Positions 8,203 to 17,397 of a DNA stretch of 64,000 nucleotides are shown here, in pieces. The position numbers were made by a program, and so were the translations under genes. This DNA comes from JBARDN01 sp963755705 (lineage in GTDB: Bacteria; Desulfobacterota; Binatia; Binatales; Binataceae). Each line of letters starts with the position of its first letter. Positions within the stretch are counted from its first letter, which is position 1. The notes beneath the pieces were generated by a model, which was given only the letters and a program-made list of their open reading frames with translations, did no database searches and had not been told where the DNA came from. The DNA lies in the NCBI GenBank assembly GCA_963755705.1, contig CAVWKW010000001.1:1612001-1676000 (forward strand). The letters run 5' to 3'.

Positions 8203-9498
8203 TTATTCGTCGGCGGCGGCGGTGCGCGGCGTTCGTGCACCGATGGTCGCGGCAACCGCGGGCGAGAATCTGGCTTTGAAATCCGCGGCCGCGAGGTTGG
8301 TATGCGCGGCCAAGCGCGAGAGCTCTGGCTCCCGCAAATCGTCGGGCTCGAGCCGGATCATGTACGAGCGCGCAACCTGGTAGGACTCGGTCGAGACATC
8401 GACCAATCTCACCCGCACGCGGCCGGTCGCGGGATCGGCGAGATCGGCGAAGTCGACCGGCGTGACATGGCCGCCCGCAATCGCGATGAGCGCGCCGGAA
8501 CCTCCGCCGAGCAGATAGCGCACCGCGCCGTAGCCGAGCGTGCGCGTGTAGTCTGCATCGAAGGGGACAGGCTTGGCGCATCGGAGTTCGTAGCCGATAT
8601 CTTTGGCCACGACAGTCAAGTCGGATCCGAGTTCGGCAAGGGTAGCGCGCACGCGGTCGCGCAGAACGGTGCCGAACGACAAATCCGACAGATGGGTGTG
8701 GCCGTACGCATCCTGTTCGGCGTCCGATGCTCCCGGAAGCGCGCTGGTGTCGGCGCGCTCCGCGATTCCCTCCGCAACCACCGCGACTCCGTCGTCGCGG
8801 CCCGCGGCGCGGCGCTTGATGATCGCACCGACGATAGTATCGACCACGATTGCGAGGTTGAAACGTTCGCCGACAAATTCCTCGGGGATAACCGCCAGGG
8901 TTGCGCCCGCCGATTTGCACATGCTGAGCGCGAGCGAGCCTGACTTTCGGCCCATCGTGACCGCCAGGTACCAGCGGCGCGTGGTCCGCGCGTCTTCCAT
9001 CAGCGATTCGATAATCGTGGTGCCGACGGCGCGCGCGGTCTCGAAGCCGAACGTGGGAGCATTCTCAGGCAGGGGCAGATCGTTGTCGATGGTTTTGGGA
9101 ACCGTGGCGACGCCGATTCGTCCCTGCGAGCGTTCGGCGATCTTGAGCGCGCCGTAGGTCGTGTCGTCGCCGCCGATACAGATCAGGTAGCGAACGCCGA
9201 GCGTGGTGAGCGCGGCCACCGTGCGCTCAAGCATCGCGTCGTCGCGAGCAGGATTGGTGCGCGAGGTGCGCAGAATCGAGCCTCCGGTAAAGTGGATGCG
9301 GCTTACGTCGGAAATGCGCAGCGGCACCGCGTGCGAGGTGTCGCCCTCGGCCAGCCACTTGTAGCCGTCGCGCAGCCCGAGAACACTGAGGCCGCAGTTG
9401 ATCGCCTCGATGGTCGCGGCGGCAATTACGCCATTGATGCCGGGTGCGGGACCGCCGCCCACCAGAATCGCGAGGGTAGGGTGCTTGTCGGTTTCCAT
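8203..9498 (-). CDS. 6-phosphofructokinase, pyrophosphate-dependent type by signature
   Basis: 431 residues of the PfkA superfamily, phosphorylating fructose 6-phosphate in glycolysis. It carries GGGPAPGING at the N-terminus, GGDDT at the phosphoryl-donor site and PKTIDNDL at the catalytic loop. Family knowledge: ATP enzymes have Gly at the second position of GGDG and PGTIDND, whereas pyrophosphate enzymes have Asp and Lys, as here. So the donor is probably pyrophosphate, making the step reversible. The sugar-binding MGRKSGSLAL is intact. ATG 9498 begins the first beta strand; upstream in-frame sequence to 9828 looks non-coding. It is transcribed towards the hydrolase gene. Confidence 0.88.
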   Translation of the reverse strand: METDKHPTLAILVGGGPAPGINGVIAAATIEAINCGLSVLGLRDGYKWLAEGDTSHAVPLRISDVSRIHFTGGSILRTSRTNPARDDAMLERTVAALTTLGVRYLICIGGDDTTYGALKIAERSQGRIGVATVPKTIDNDLPLPENAPTFGFETARAVGTTIIESLMEDARTTRRWYLAVTMGRKSGSLALSMCKSAGATLAVIPEEFVGERFNLAIVVDTIVGAIIKRRAAGRDDGVAVVAEGIAERADTSALPGASDAEQDAYGHTHLSDLSFGTVLRDRVRATLAELGSDLTVVAKDIGYELRCAKPVPFDADYTRTLGYGAVRYLLGGGSGALIAIAGGHVTPVDFADLADPATGRVRVRLVDVSTESYQVARSYMIRLEPDDLREPELSRLAAHTNLAAADFKARFSPAVAATIGARTPRTAAADE

Positions 9499-9611
9499 GA
9501 TAAGAATTTTGCCCGGAGCAAAGTTTAGCACGCGCGAACAATCGGCGCTTGCCTCGCACGTGGCCCCGCCGCGCCGATCGGCGAAAAACATTTCGAGGTG
9601 GGTGAGCAGCC

Positions 9612-10661
9612 ATGAATGTATGTCCGAAACTGAATGTTGGGCTTCTGTTTCCGTTCCGAAATCCGCCTCGAAGGCGCAAGCCGTTTGCCGAGTTCTATGC
9701 GGACCAGCTCGCACAGACCCAATTGGCTGAAGAGCTCGGCTACGACGAGATCTGGCTGACCGAGCATCATTTTGCGGAAGACGGGTACTCGCCTGCGATC
9801 CTGCCGATCGCGTCTGCGATTGCCGCAATCACCGGGCGCATTCGTATCGGCACTTACCTTGTGCTGCTGCCGCTGCATAACGCTGTGCGCATCGCCGAAG
9901 ATGCGGCGACGATCGATATCATTTCAAATGGCCGCTTCGATTTGGGCGTCGGCCAGGGATATGCGCCGGGGGAATTCGCCGCATACGGCGTCAATCGAAA
10001 AACTCGTGCGAGCCGCCTGGAAGAGGGCATCGAGGTGATCCGCGGTGCATGGACGAAAGAGGATTTTTCATTCGCGGGCAGGCACTACAACGTAAGGAAC
10101 GTCCGCCTGATGCCGCGGCCGGTGCAGTCGCCGCATCCGCCGCTGTGGATTGGCGCCGGCGCGCCGAAAGCAATCGAACGCGCGGGACGGATGGGATGTC
10201 ATTTTATGGGCCTGGCGAATCAGGCCGCGCAAGAGACTTATGACGCGGCGCTCAGACAAGCCGGCCGCAATCCAAGGGATTTCTCAGCAGCGCAGCTCCA
10301 CTTCGCATACATCGGGCGCACCACCGACGAGGCCTGGGCGCATTCGCAGGATCATCTTCATTACATGATCAGTTGGTACAACCGATGGCTCGCCGAGGCG
10401 AATGACTATCTCGGGTCAGGGCAGCCGCCGTTACCTGAGCCGTCGAAGCTCCGCGATTCGCCGCTTGGCTTCCCGATGCTGGTCGGCAGCCCCGACGAGG
10501 TTGTGTCGAAGCTTAACGCGTCGCTCGGAAAGGTGCGGACTACGCACGTCGTCCTCGGGATGCATCTGCCGGGACTTGCTCCGGAGCGCAGCCGCCGCTC
10601 GATGGAACTATTCGCGCGCGAGGTCGCGCCGCAACTGAAGCCGCCTGCCGCCGCGGCCTAG
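9612..10661 (+). CDS. Luciferase-like (LLM class) flavin-dependent oxidoreductase
   Basis: 349 residues of the bacterial luciferase-like TIM-barrel family, which uses reduced FMN or F420. Recognised from ELGYDEIWLTEHHFAEDGYSP, the RIGTYLVLLPLHNAVRIAEDAATIDIISNGR region (conserved DxxSxGR) and GVGQGYAPGEF. Substrates range from alkanesulfonates to aromatic and terpenoid compounds; this one is not assigned. GAGGTG precedes the ATG. It is divergent from the phosphofructokinase gene and convergent with a second family member at 10721. Confidence 0.88.
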   Translation: MNVCPKLNVGLLFPFRNPPRRRKPFAEFYADQLAQTQLAEELGYDEIWLTEHHFAEDGYSPAILPIASAIAAITGRIRIGTYLVLLPLHNAVRIAEDAATIDIISNGRFDLGVGQGYAPGEFAAYGVNRKTRASRLEEGIEVIRGAWTKEDFSFAGRHYNVRNVRLMPRPVQSPHPPLWIGAGAPKAIERAGRMGCHFMGLANQAAQETYDAALRQAGRNPRDFSAAQLHFAYIGRTTDEAWAHSQDHLHYMISWYNRWLAEANDYLGSGQPPLPEPSKLRDSPLGFPMLVGSPDEVVSKLNASLGKVRTTHVVLGMHLPGLAPERSRRSMELFAREVAPQLKPPAAAA

Positions 10662-10720
10662 ATTGCCAAAGACGAGGGGAGGCGTCCTTTTTTAGCCATT
10701 CACTTTTCTCCGGAGCGATT

Positions 10721-12097
10721 TTATCCTAGCGTTTCAAAGTCCAGGCCCAGGGCAGGATTCTTTACTTGCCCGCCACAGGCGCGCGCCAGCAGAGGTTTAA
10801 CTTCCTCGGCAAAAAATTGCATCTGATCTTCGATTTCCTTGCCCTGGAAGCCGCCTTTCTCGAACCACGCGTTGAACGCGAAATCCTCGTAGCCGCAGCT
10901 CTCCTTGATGCGCATGATCTGGGCGGTTACTTCCGCCGGAGTGCCGAAGAGCGCGACCTCCTTCTTGAGCAACAACTCGGGCGGAACTTTTTTGGAGGGG
11001 TCGAGCTTCTCTTCGTCGGCATCGGCGAGGACTGAGGCAAATCCGAACGGACCGTAGTAGTCCCACTGCACTTCGAGTGCTTCCTTGTAGCGCGTCAGCT
11101 CGCGCTCACGGTCCTGTCCGGGCAGCACCAGGTGAATGTAGCGGCCGGTCAGGACGCCACGGCGCTTTTCCGCGTCCCACCCGTACTTGAGGCGTCCGCG
11201 TCCGAGCCGATCAGGCCATCCCGCTTTTTCCGCTTCGCGATAAAAGATTTCGACGTTCTTCTTGAGCCGCGAGTTGGGTTCGACGATGAAGTATCCGTTG
11301 AGTCCGCGCTCTGCGGCCCATTTGATCGAGCGCTCGGTGGTGAGCGGCTCCCACATCTGCGGATGCGGGCGCTGAATCGGTTGCGGAAAGACCTGCAGCT
11401 CCTTCAGCACGGTCGCGCTTTGCATCACCGGATTTGCGCCGCCGTAGGGATCGGGTGCGCCGATGCTCAGCACCTCTTCGAGCTTGCGGCCGGCTTTGCC
11501 GGATTCAAAGTAGGCGATGGTCTGCTGATGGTTCCAGCGCGTGAATACCGGCGGAATCGTGAAGAACTGCCCATGATGCGAGAACGATGGCTGCGTCCAC
11601 GCTTTGATGATGATCTCGTAGGCTTCCTGGTAGTACGCGCGGTTGCGTTCCTGGTCCTGGATCGTCGCGAATGGCCATCCGAAAACCTCCGCCTCGCGAG
11701 GTTGGTAGCCGCGCCCGATTCCGAATTCGAGCCGCCCATTGCTGATCACGTCGAGCATCGCGGCTTGCTCCGCAATTCGGACTGGATGCCACCAGGTAAC
11801 GATGTTGGCGGCCTGGCCGAGCCGAATCTGCCGAGTGCGCGTGGCTATCGCAGTTTCCGCCAGAATCGGGTTTGGGCTGAACTCCGCGCCTTCGGGCTGG
11901 AAGTGATGCTCGGTCATGAAGAAGTAGTTGAAGCCGAGCTTGTCGGCCAGAATTCCCTGGCGGACCTGGGCGATCAGGCCGCGCTGGCTGGCTTCGTGGA
12001 CCTCAGCGAGATTGCCGTCGTTGATCGCCACTCCGGACGCCGTGCGCATCACCGGAAGATCGGATGCACCGTTGTGGAAAACACCTATTTCGATCAT
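10721..12097 (-). CDS. Luciferase-like (LLM class) flavin-dependent oxidoreductase, long form
   Basis: 458 residues, longer than the usual 330-380 because of inserts between barrel strands. Diagnostic segments are LGFNYFFMTEHHFQPEGAEFSP, RLGQAANIVTWWHPVRIAEQAAMLDVISNGR and FGIGRGYQPREAE. It is the last gene of a leftward run that also holds a Rieske oxygenase, SDR, TetR regulator and amidohydrolase, with 27 bases between it and the amidohydrolase gene, so it is probably the monooxygenase step of that catabolic pathway. FMN versus F420 use was not determined. Confidence 0.88.
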   Translation of the reverse strand: MIEIGVFHNGASDLPVMRTASGVAINDGNLAEVHEASQRGLIAQVRQGILADKLGFNYFFMTEHHFQPEGAEFSPNPILAETAIATRTRQIRLGQAANIVTWWHPVRIAEQAAMLDVISNGRLEFGIGRGYQPREAEVFGWPFATIQDQERNRAYYQEAYEIIIKAWTQPSFSHHGQFFTIPPVFTRWNHQQTIAYFESGKAGRKLEEVLSIGAPDPYGGANPVMQSATVLKELQVFPQPIQRPHPQMWEPLTTERSIKWAAERGLNGYFIVEPNSRLKKNVEIFYREAEKAGWPDRLGRGRLKYGWDAEKRRGVLTGRYIHLVLPGQDRERELTRYKEALEVQWDYYGPFGFASVLADADEEKLDPSKKVPPELLLKKEVALFGTPAEVTAQIMRIKESCGYEDFAFNAWFEKGGFQGKEIEDQMQFFAEEVKPLLARACGGQVKNPALGLDFETLG

Positions 12098-12124
12098 ATG
12101 ACCTCCGTTCCCGGCGTCGATCGT

Positions 12125-13378
12125 TTAGTGCTGTGCGGATGCCGCCACGCCGCGGCGACGCTCGAGCAGCGCAGCGATGTCGAACTTGAACATCTTCGCC
12201 GCATTGAGCCCGAGGATCCTCGCGCGCGCATCGTCGCTCAGATTTCCCATTTCGCGCTCGATTGCTTCGGCGGAGTGCGGCCAGGTTCCTTCGGCGTGCG
12301 GATAGTCATTGGCCCACATGAAGTTATCGACCAGGTTCCATTTCTGCGCGAGTTCGAGCCCGGCGCGATCTTCCTGAAATGTCGCCGCGCCATTGCTGCG
12401 AAAATATTCGCTGGGCAACCGCTTGAGCTTCGGATAGGCCCATAGATGATGTTTGCGATACGCCTCGTCCATCGCATCCAGCGCCCACGGGACCCATCCG
12501 ATACCGCTCTCGACGGCGGCGAATTTGATCCTCGGGAATCGCTCGATCACGCCTGAGCCGCACAGGCTCGCGACCGGCTCAATAGTGGGCGAGAGCGAGT
12601 GCGATACGTAATTGATCACCGCGCCGCCTTCCTTGCGCGCGACGCGTGGGTCGCGTCCGGTCGAGACGTGAAAAGTGATCGGAAGGTCGCAATCCTCGAT
12701 CGCCGCCCACATCGGATCGTAGATAGTCAGGTTGTAGTTGGGATCGCGTGAGTCGTGGCCTCCGAAGATCGGCTTGCATGGGAGCGTAAGAAACCGGAAT
12801 CCGATTTTCGCGGACCGCTTGATCTCTTCGATCGCGAGCGCGACGTCCGAGGTCATAATCGCGGCGGCGGGCGACATGAAGTCGTTGTGCTCGCAGTACA
12901 TCTCCCATGCGAAATCGTTCCAAACTCGGCACTGCGCCATCCCAAATGCGGCATCCTTGGTGGCGAACATCATGAGTCCCTTGTTCGGGAAAATGATCTC
13001 CGCGTCGATACCGTCGCGGACCTGATCATGAATCCGCTCTTTCGGATTCGCGCCGACGCTGCCGCGCAAGCGATCCTCGCTGCCTTCGCGAGGGACGTCG
13101 CCGATCATGCGCGCGCGCACGCGCGACTTGCCGACGCCTTCGGCGATAAACCACTTCTCACCGTTCTTATCGACCTCGACGTGGGGCAGGCGGTCGCGAT
13201 ATTTCGGGTCGATCCGATCACGCCAAAGACTGCCGGGCTCGTTGGCGTGGCAATCCGCCGAGATCATCAGATACTTGTCCGGATCACCGGGCCTGGCGCT
13301 GCGCGTCCATCCGTGATGGCCGGGAGTTTCGATGCGGTAGCGATTCTTCTCGTCTATCTCGGGTCGGAGCTGCTCCAT
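12125..13378 (-). CDS. Amidohydrolase-family metalloenzyme (ACMSD-like TIM barrel)
   Basis: 417 residues of the amidohydrolase-2 family. Metal-ligand motifs in order are SADCHANEP near residue 40, ITFHVSTG near 235 and WANDYPHAEG near 360, the last giving the catalytic Asp. Family members are hydrolases or non-oxidative decarboxylases (ACMSD, gamma-resorcylate decarboxylase) acting on aromatic ring-cleavage products. Its position between a TetR regulator and a luciferase-like oxidoreductase supports a role in ring or side-chain degradation. It ends 27 bases before the next gene of the run. Confidence 0.88.
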   Translation of the reverse strand: MEQLRPEIDEKNRYRIETPGHHGWTRSARPGDPDKYLMISADCHANEPGSLWRDRIDPKYRDRLPHVEVDKNGEKWFIAEGVGKSRVRARMIGDVPREGSEDRLRGSVGANPKERIHDQVRDGIDAEIIFPNKGLMMFATKDAAFGMAQCRVWNDFAWEMYCEHNDFMSPAAAIMTSDVALAIEEIKRSAKIGFRFLTLPCKPIFGGHDSRDPNYNLTIYDPMWAAIEDCDLPITFHVSTGRDPRVARKEGGAVINYVSHSLSPTIEPVASLCGSGVIERFPRIKFAAVESGIGWVPWALDAMDEAYRKHHLWAYPKLKRLPSEYFRSNGAATFQEDRAGLELAQKWNLVDNFMWANDYPHAEGTWPHSAEAIEREMGNLSDDARARILGLNAAKMFKFDIAALLERRRGVAASAQH

Positions 13379-13402
13379 GATTACCTCGATCGCCGCCTGA
13401 TG

Positions 13403-14059
13403 TTATCTGCTGTTCTCAGTCATAGTTCCGACGCCGCTGCGCAGCAATCGGATGAGCAGGTTGCCAATCTCGTCGACGCTTGATGAGCCGTCGCGCCGAT
13501 ACCATTCGGCGGCCCAGTTGGTGGCGCCCAGGATCAGCATTCGCAACGCATGCCGATCGACTTCGGGATCGATCTCCCGAGCTTCGATTGCGGCGGCGAT
13601 CAAGTCATCAAAGAATTTTCCGTATGCGCGAAATTTCCGGTTGACCCTGCCCCACATTTCCTCGGGAGGTTGGCCGATCGACCGCGAAACCGCGCGCGCA
13701 TAATCACTTTCCACGAGCTGGAACTTCAAATGAGCGCGTAGCGCCGCGGCCAGCCGATCGAGCGGCGACGCGCCAGGCACCATCGCATCGACCACCGCGC
13801 GCGCGCGGGCGAATGACAGACGCACGCCCTCGTGCAGAACTTCCTCGATCAATTCCTCGCGCGATTCGAAGTGATAATAGAGGCTGCCGGGCTGAGTTTT
13901 GGCTGCTTCCGCAATTTCGGACAATTGCGTGGCGACGTAGCCGCGCCGCGCGAGAACTTTTGCCGCCGCGTCGAGAATCTGTTTTCGTTTGAGCTCGCCC
14001 CGCGAACTCAGTTGTTGGCGTTTTGCCGGTGCGTAAGCGCGTAGTGACCTTGCCGCCAT
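13403..14059 (-). CDS. TetR-family transcriptional regulator
   Basis: 218 residues. The N-terminal helix-turn-helix is clear: KRKQILDAAAKVLARRGY followed by the recognition helix region QLSEIAEAAKTQPGSLYYHFESREELIEEV. The ligand domain is all-helical and unassigned. It sits inside the leftward catabolic run between the SDR and amidohydrolase genes, so it is probably the local repressor whose inducer is a pathway substrate or CoA ester. A candidate operator is the palindrome at 16111-16126 upstream of the first gene of the run. Confidence 0.9.
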   Translation of the reverse strand: MAARSLRAYAPAKRQQLSSRGELKRKQILDAAAKVLARRGYVATQLSEIAEAAKTQPGSLYYHFESREELIEEVLHEGVRLSFARARAVVDAMVPGASPLDRLAAALRAHLKFQLVESDYARAVSRSIGQPPEEMWGRVNRKFRAYGKFFDDLIAAAIEAREIDPEVDRHALRMLILGATNWAAEWYRRDGSSSVDEIGNLLIRLLRSGVGTMTENSR

Positions 14060-14127
14060 CTGTCTTCCCTTGCCGTGCTCAACTGAGTAGTTCGGCGCGC
14101 AATATTGATGTTCGCTGCGCCGCGTGG

Positions 14128-14919
14128 TTATCGCATCGCGAAGCCGCCCGAAACGGTGAGCATCTGGCCGGTCAGTTGGCGCCCGGTTTCGTCGGAAGCA
14201 AGAAACAAAACCGCTTTGGCGATATCTTCCGGCTTCGACAGCCGGCGCAGCGGCGTATTCCTGACGACATACTCAGTCTGCGCGTCATTCATGATCGAGT
14301 TGCGATCGCGCCAAATTGACTCCGCGCCCAATTCTTCGCTGTCGCTGGGAAGCACCAGGCCGGGCGCTACCAGGTTCGCGCGGATGCCGTAGCGGCCGTA
14401 TTCGAGCGCGATGGTCTTGATGAAGGCGACGACTCCCGCTTTGGCCGCCGCATACACACTCTGGCGCGGCTCACCGAATGCCGCAGTCGATGCGGTGGCG
14501 ACGATCGAGCCGCGTTGTTGCTCGATCATCCGGGGCAGAACCGCTCTGACACAGGACATCGCGGCACCGAGATTCAGATGCAGCAGATGGTCCCAAGTCT
14601 CCGGAGGAGTTTCGAGAAAGAACTTGGGCCAGTTGGCGCCGACGTTAGCGGCCAGAGCGTCGATTGCCCCGAGTTGTTGCATCGCATGCTGACAGGCGTC
14701 GTCGGCGGCGCGGTGATCGCTCAAGTCTGCGCTGACGACCGTCGCAAATGACGCGCCGCGCCGCCTGGCCTCGGCGGCCGTTTTGTCCGCCTGCGTCGCA
14801 TCCTTGTCAACAATCGCGATGCGCGCACCTTCGCCGGCGAATGCGAAAACGATCGCCTGCCCGATGTGCGAGGCGCCGCCGGTGACGATTATCGCTTTGC
14901 CCTTGAGACCGAGTTCCAT
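14128..14919 (-). CDS. SDR-family oxidoreductase
   Basis: 263-residue short-chain dehydrogenase with TGGASHIGQ as cofactor motif (His replaces the more common Gly at one position), ANVGANW in place of NNAG, catalytic Ser in TASTAAF and YAAAKAG giving Tyr and Lys. The Asp in IVDKDA suggests NAD preference. The gene begins only three bases after the stop codon of the Rieske oxygenase, so the pair is almost certainly one operon; a dehydrogenase after a ring-hydroxylating or side-chain oxygenase is a common pathway order. Confidence 0.88.
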   Translation of the reverse strand: MELGLKGKAIIVTGGASHIGQAIVFAFAGEGARIAIVDKDATQADKTAAEARRRGASFATVVSADLSDHRAADDACQHAMQQLGAIDALAANVGANWPKFFLETPPETWDHLLHLNLGAAMSCVRAVLPRMIEQQRGSIVATASTAAFGEPRQSVYAAAKAGVVAFIKTIALEYGRYGIRANLVAPGLVLPSDSEELGAESIWRDRNSIMNDAQTEYVVRNTPLRRLSKPEDIAKAVLFLASDETGRQLTGQMLTVSGGFAMR

Positions 14920-14922
14920 CGC

Positions 14923-16077
14923 TCAGGTATCCCCGGATCGGGCGAGCAACTGGTTAATCGACTGATGATAGAAAGATAGCGCAGGCTCGATCTTGCCGTA
15001 GATGACTTCCCTTACCGCACCCGAGGCCAATCCGGCATGGATATTCGCCATCATAGGAAAATCTTCGGTCTCAGTGACCTGCAGCAGCGCGTCCAGATTT
15101 TTCTTCCAGTGCCGTTTCGCGGAATCGGTCGCGGGCGCATTGGGCGCATAGAGACTGGTGGATACGAGGCAACGATCGACGGCAAGCGGAGTGACACGCC
15201 ACAACTCAACGTGATCGAGCTGGTGAGTCAGAATCGCATTCGGGAGCAGAAAATATTCGACCGTGGTGTGGGGCAGGATCAATCTTTCATCCGGCCGCTT
15301 CTCGGCGATTTCCCGGTCGATGCTTCTGCGGAAATTAACGGTTCGCTGATGAAGTCCGTAGGTGTCCCAGATAGAGTGCCGGTCGTCATAGTAGGGTGCG
15401 ATGCTCCGGCGATGCAGCGCGGGAATATGGTAGTTTTCGGTGAAGGTGTCGATAACCAGTTTCCAGTTGAAGTTCCATTCTTTGGTCCGGGTTTCGAAGT
15501 GGCTATATTTTGCGAGATCATATTCGGCAATTTCGGTCTGCATACCTTCGAGCAAATCGTCGATTGAAATCGATGCGTTCCCGGTTGGTTGCACATAGAT
15601 GAGGCCGTACTGCTCGGCGACCGGGATTTGGGGCAGATTGCAATCGGACTGCGGAATGTCGTCGAAGCCCCAATCCTGCGGCCGTCCGAGGGAACTTCCG
15701 TCGAGTCTGTAGCTCCAGGCGTGATAGGGACAAACCATCGCGCGCAGCCCCGCGCCGTTGCCGGACAGAACCGGAGCGCCGCGATGGCGGCATGCGTTGA
15801 GAAATGCGCGCAAGCTGCCGTCGGGCTGCCGCACGACCGCGATCGGCATGCTGCCGAGCCGACCGGTCAGATACGATCCGGGCTCACTGCACTCGCAGCT
15901 AAGACCAACCGGAACCGGTCGCTTACGGAAGAGCATCTCCATCTCGAGTTGGAAACGGCCGGGATCGACGTAGGCGCTCGCGGGATTGCGCATGCTCGCG
16001 TCGGCGACGTCGGTCCATTCGCCGTCCCTGAACCCGAGGTACTGTTCGAGAAGTGCTCGCTGACGTTCTGGACGCAT
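14923..16077 (-). CDS. Rieske non-heme iron oxygenase, large (alpha) subunit
   Basis: 384 residues. The Rieske cluster motif CRHRGAP...CPYHAW gives Cys-X-His and Cys-X2-His ligands around residues 92-115. The C-terminal catalytic domain carries the mononuclear iron ligands, with an HIPALHRRS stretch matching the conserved His pair. Such enzymes insert oxygen into aromatic rings or cleave ethers and methyl-ammonium groups, using electrons from a separate reductase that is not encoded here. First gene of the leftward catabolic run. GAGG lies about 8 bases before the ATG. Confidence 0.9.
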   Translation of the reverse strand: MRPERQRALLEQYLGFRDGEWTDVADASMRNPASAYVDPGRFQLEMEMLFRKRPVPVGLSCECSEPGSYLTGRLGSMPIAVVRQPDGSLRAFLNACRHRGAPVLSGNGAGLRAMVCPYHAWSYRLDGSSLGRPQDWGFDDIPQSDCNLPQIPVAEQYGLIYVQPTGNASISIDDLLEGMQTEIAEYDLAKYSHFETRTKEWNFNWKLVIDTFTENYHIPALHRRSIAPYYDDRHSIWDTYGLHQRTVNFRRSIDREIAEKRPDERLILPHTTVEYFLLPNAILTHQLDHVELWRVTPLAVDRCLVSTSLYAPNAPATDSAKRHWKKNLDALLQVTETEDFPMMANIHAGLASGAVREVIYGKIEPALSFYHQSINQLLARSGDT

Positions 16078-16110
16078 TCGACCTCGAGGCGGTCTGGGAG
16101 ATAAGCGAAT

Positions 16111-16126
16111 TCTAACTTGAATTAGA
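16111..16126. promoter_or_regulatory. Candidate operator palindrome before the Rieske operon
   Basis: TCTAACTTGAATTAGA is an imperfect 16-bp palindrome with perfect TCTAA/TTAGA arms, located 33 bases before the start codon of the Rieske gene in an AT-rich spot of an otherwise GC-rich region. The position suits repression by the TetR-family protein encoded in the same run. This is inference only; no second copy was found in front of the regulator gene. Confidence 0.35.
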
Positions 16127-16278
16127 TTTCGAGGTCAAGCAAAACGCAAGTGCTTAGATCGATGCCAGGATCAATTCGCAGCGGCGGCGTTCACAAGATT
16201 GAAAGCGGTTGAGCTTCACTCGCAGCCGCCTAGAACGCGTGAGTTCAGAGCACGAAGCGCAATGCCGATCCGCCGCAT

Positions 16279-17397
16279 TTATCGCGCGGAAGCCGATTGC
16301 AGCAGCTCGAATTGCTTGTCAACAGTTCCGGATCCCAATAGCCGATGATAGAGGCGTTCGTATTTCGCGATCATCACTTCGGAAGTGAAGCGTTCCTCGA
16401 ATTCGCGGCGGCATCGTTCTCGTGATATGGAGCCGATCCTTTCCACTGCGGACACCAATTCGTGAATTTCGCGCGCGATAAATCCAGTCACACCCGGTCT
16501 GACGATTTCAGGCACGGAACCGCACGGCCGTGCGATGACCGGGGTGCCGCATGCGAGAGCTTCTATCATCGCCAAACCAAATGGTTCGGGCCAGTCTATC
16601 GTGAACAGCAATGCGAGAGCGCCGCCGAGAAAATCGCTTTTTTGCGCGTCGTTTACTTCGCCGATATATTCGATCATCGGCGGCTTGATACGAGGCTTGA
16701 TGACCTCGGCGAAATATTCTTTATCGACGGAGTTGACTTTCGCCGCGATTTTGAGCGGAATCCCCGACCGGAGTGAAACCTCAATGGCACGATCGATGCC
16801 CTTTTCAGGCGAAATACGTCCTATGAAAGCAAGGTAGTCGCCGCCGTGCGCGCTGAATCGAAGAAGGTTGCGCGGCATCCCGTGATAAACGGTTCCGACC
16901 CAATTCATTTCCGCCAATGGCCGGCGCTGGGAGTCACTTATCGACACCAGCGCGGCTTCCGGGAATCGATTGTATACTGGGTAAAGCTCGGGGAGATCGA
17001 GCCGGCCGTGCATCGTCGTCACGGTAGGCACCTTGGTCAAGCGCGCAAATGGAAACGACCAATAATCGATATGGGAATGAATGATGTCGAACCGCTCGCG
17101 AGCGGTTTCGAAGACCTCGGTCAACATCGCCAACTGCAAAGAGGATCCAAGTTCCGGCTTGCCCTGCAGGCGCAAGGCGCGCTCGCATCCGGGAACCAGA
17201 TTCGCTTGGGTTTCCGAATCGCCAGCCGCAAATAATGTGACCTCATGGCCGCAGCGAACCAATTCCTCAGTAATATACGAGACCACGCGCTCGGTCCCAC
17301 CATATAATTTCGGCGGTACGCTCTCGTAGAGCGGGGCTATTTGCGCGATCCGTAAGCGCCGGTGGCCCGCGCCGCCAAAACCTCCGTTGATGTCCAA
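16279..17397 (-). CDS. Glycosyltransferase family 4
   Basis: 372-residue GT-B fold enzyme. The N-terminal half begins with RIAQIAPLYESVPPKLYGGTERVVSYITEEL; the C-terminal half has the donor-binding signature FIGRISPEKGIDRAIEV and the EPFGLAMIEALACGTPVIARPCGSVPEIV motif with the E-X7-E pattern. It moves a sugar from an activated nucleotide donor to an unknown acceptor. It stands alone, flanked by gene-poor DNA, at the left end of a looser accessory stretch. The short gap 16127-16278 shows no gene. Confidence 0.88.
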   Translation of the reverse strand: MDINGGFGGAGHRRLRIAQIAPLYESVPPKLYGGTERVVSYITEELVRCGHEVTLFAAGDSETQANLVPGCERALRLQGKPELGSSLQLAMLTEVFETARERFDIIHSHIDYWSFPFARLTKVPTVTTMHGRLDLPELYPVYNRFPEAALVSISDSQRRPLAEMNWVGTVYHGMPRNLLRFSAHGGDYLAFIGRISPEKGIDRAIEVSLRSGIPLKIAAKVNSVDKEYFAEVIKPRIKPPMIEYIGEVNDAQKSDFLGGALALLFTIDWPEPFGLAMIEALACGTPVIARPCGSVPEIVRPGVTGFIAREIHELVSAVERIGSISRERCRREFEERFTSEVMIAKYERLYHRLLGSGTVDKQFELLQSASAR

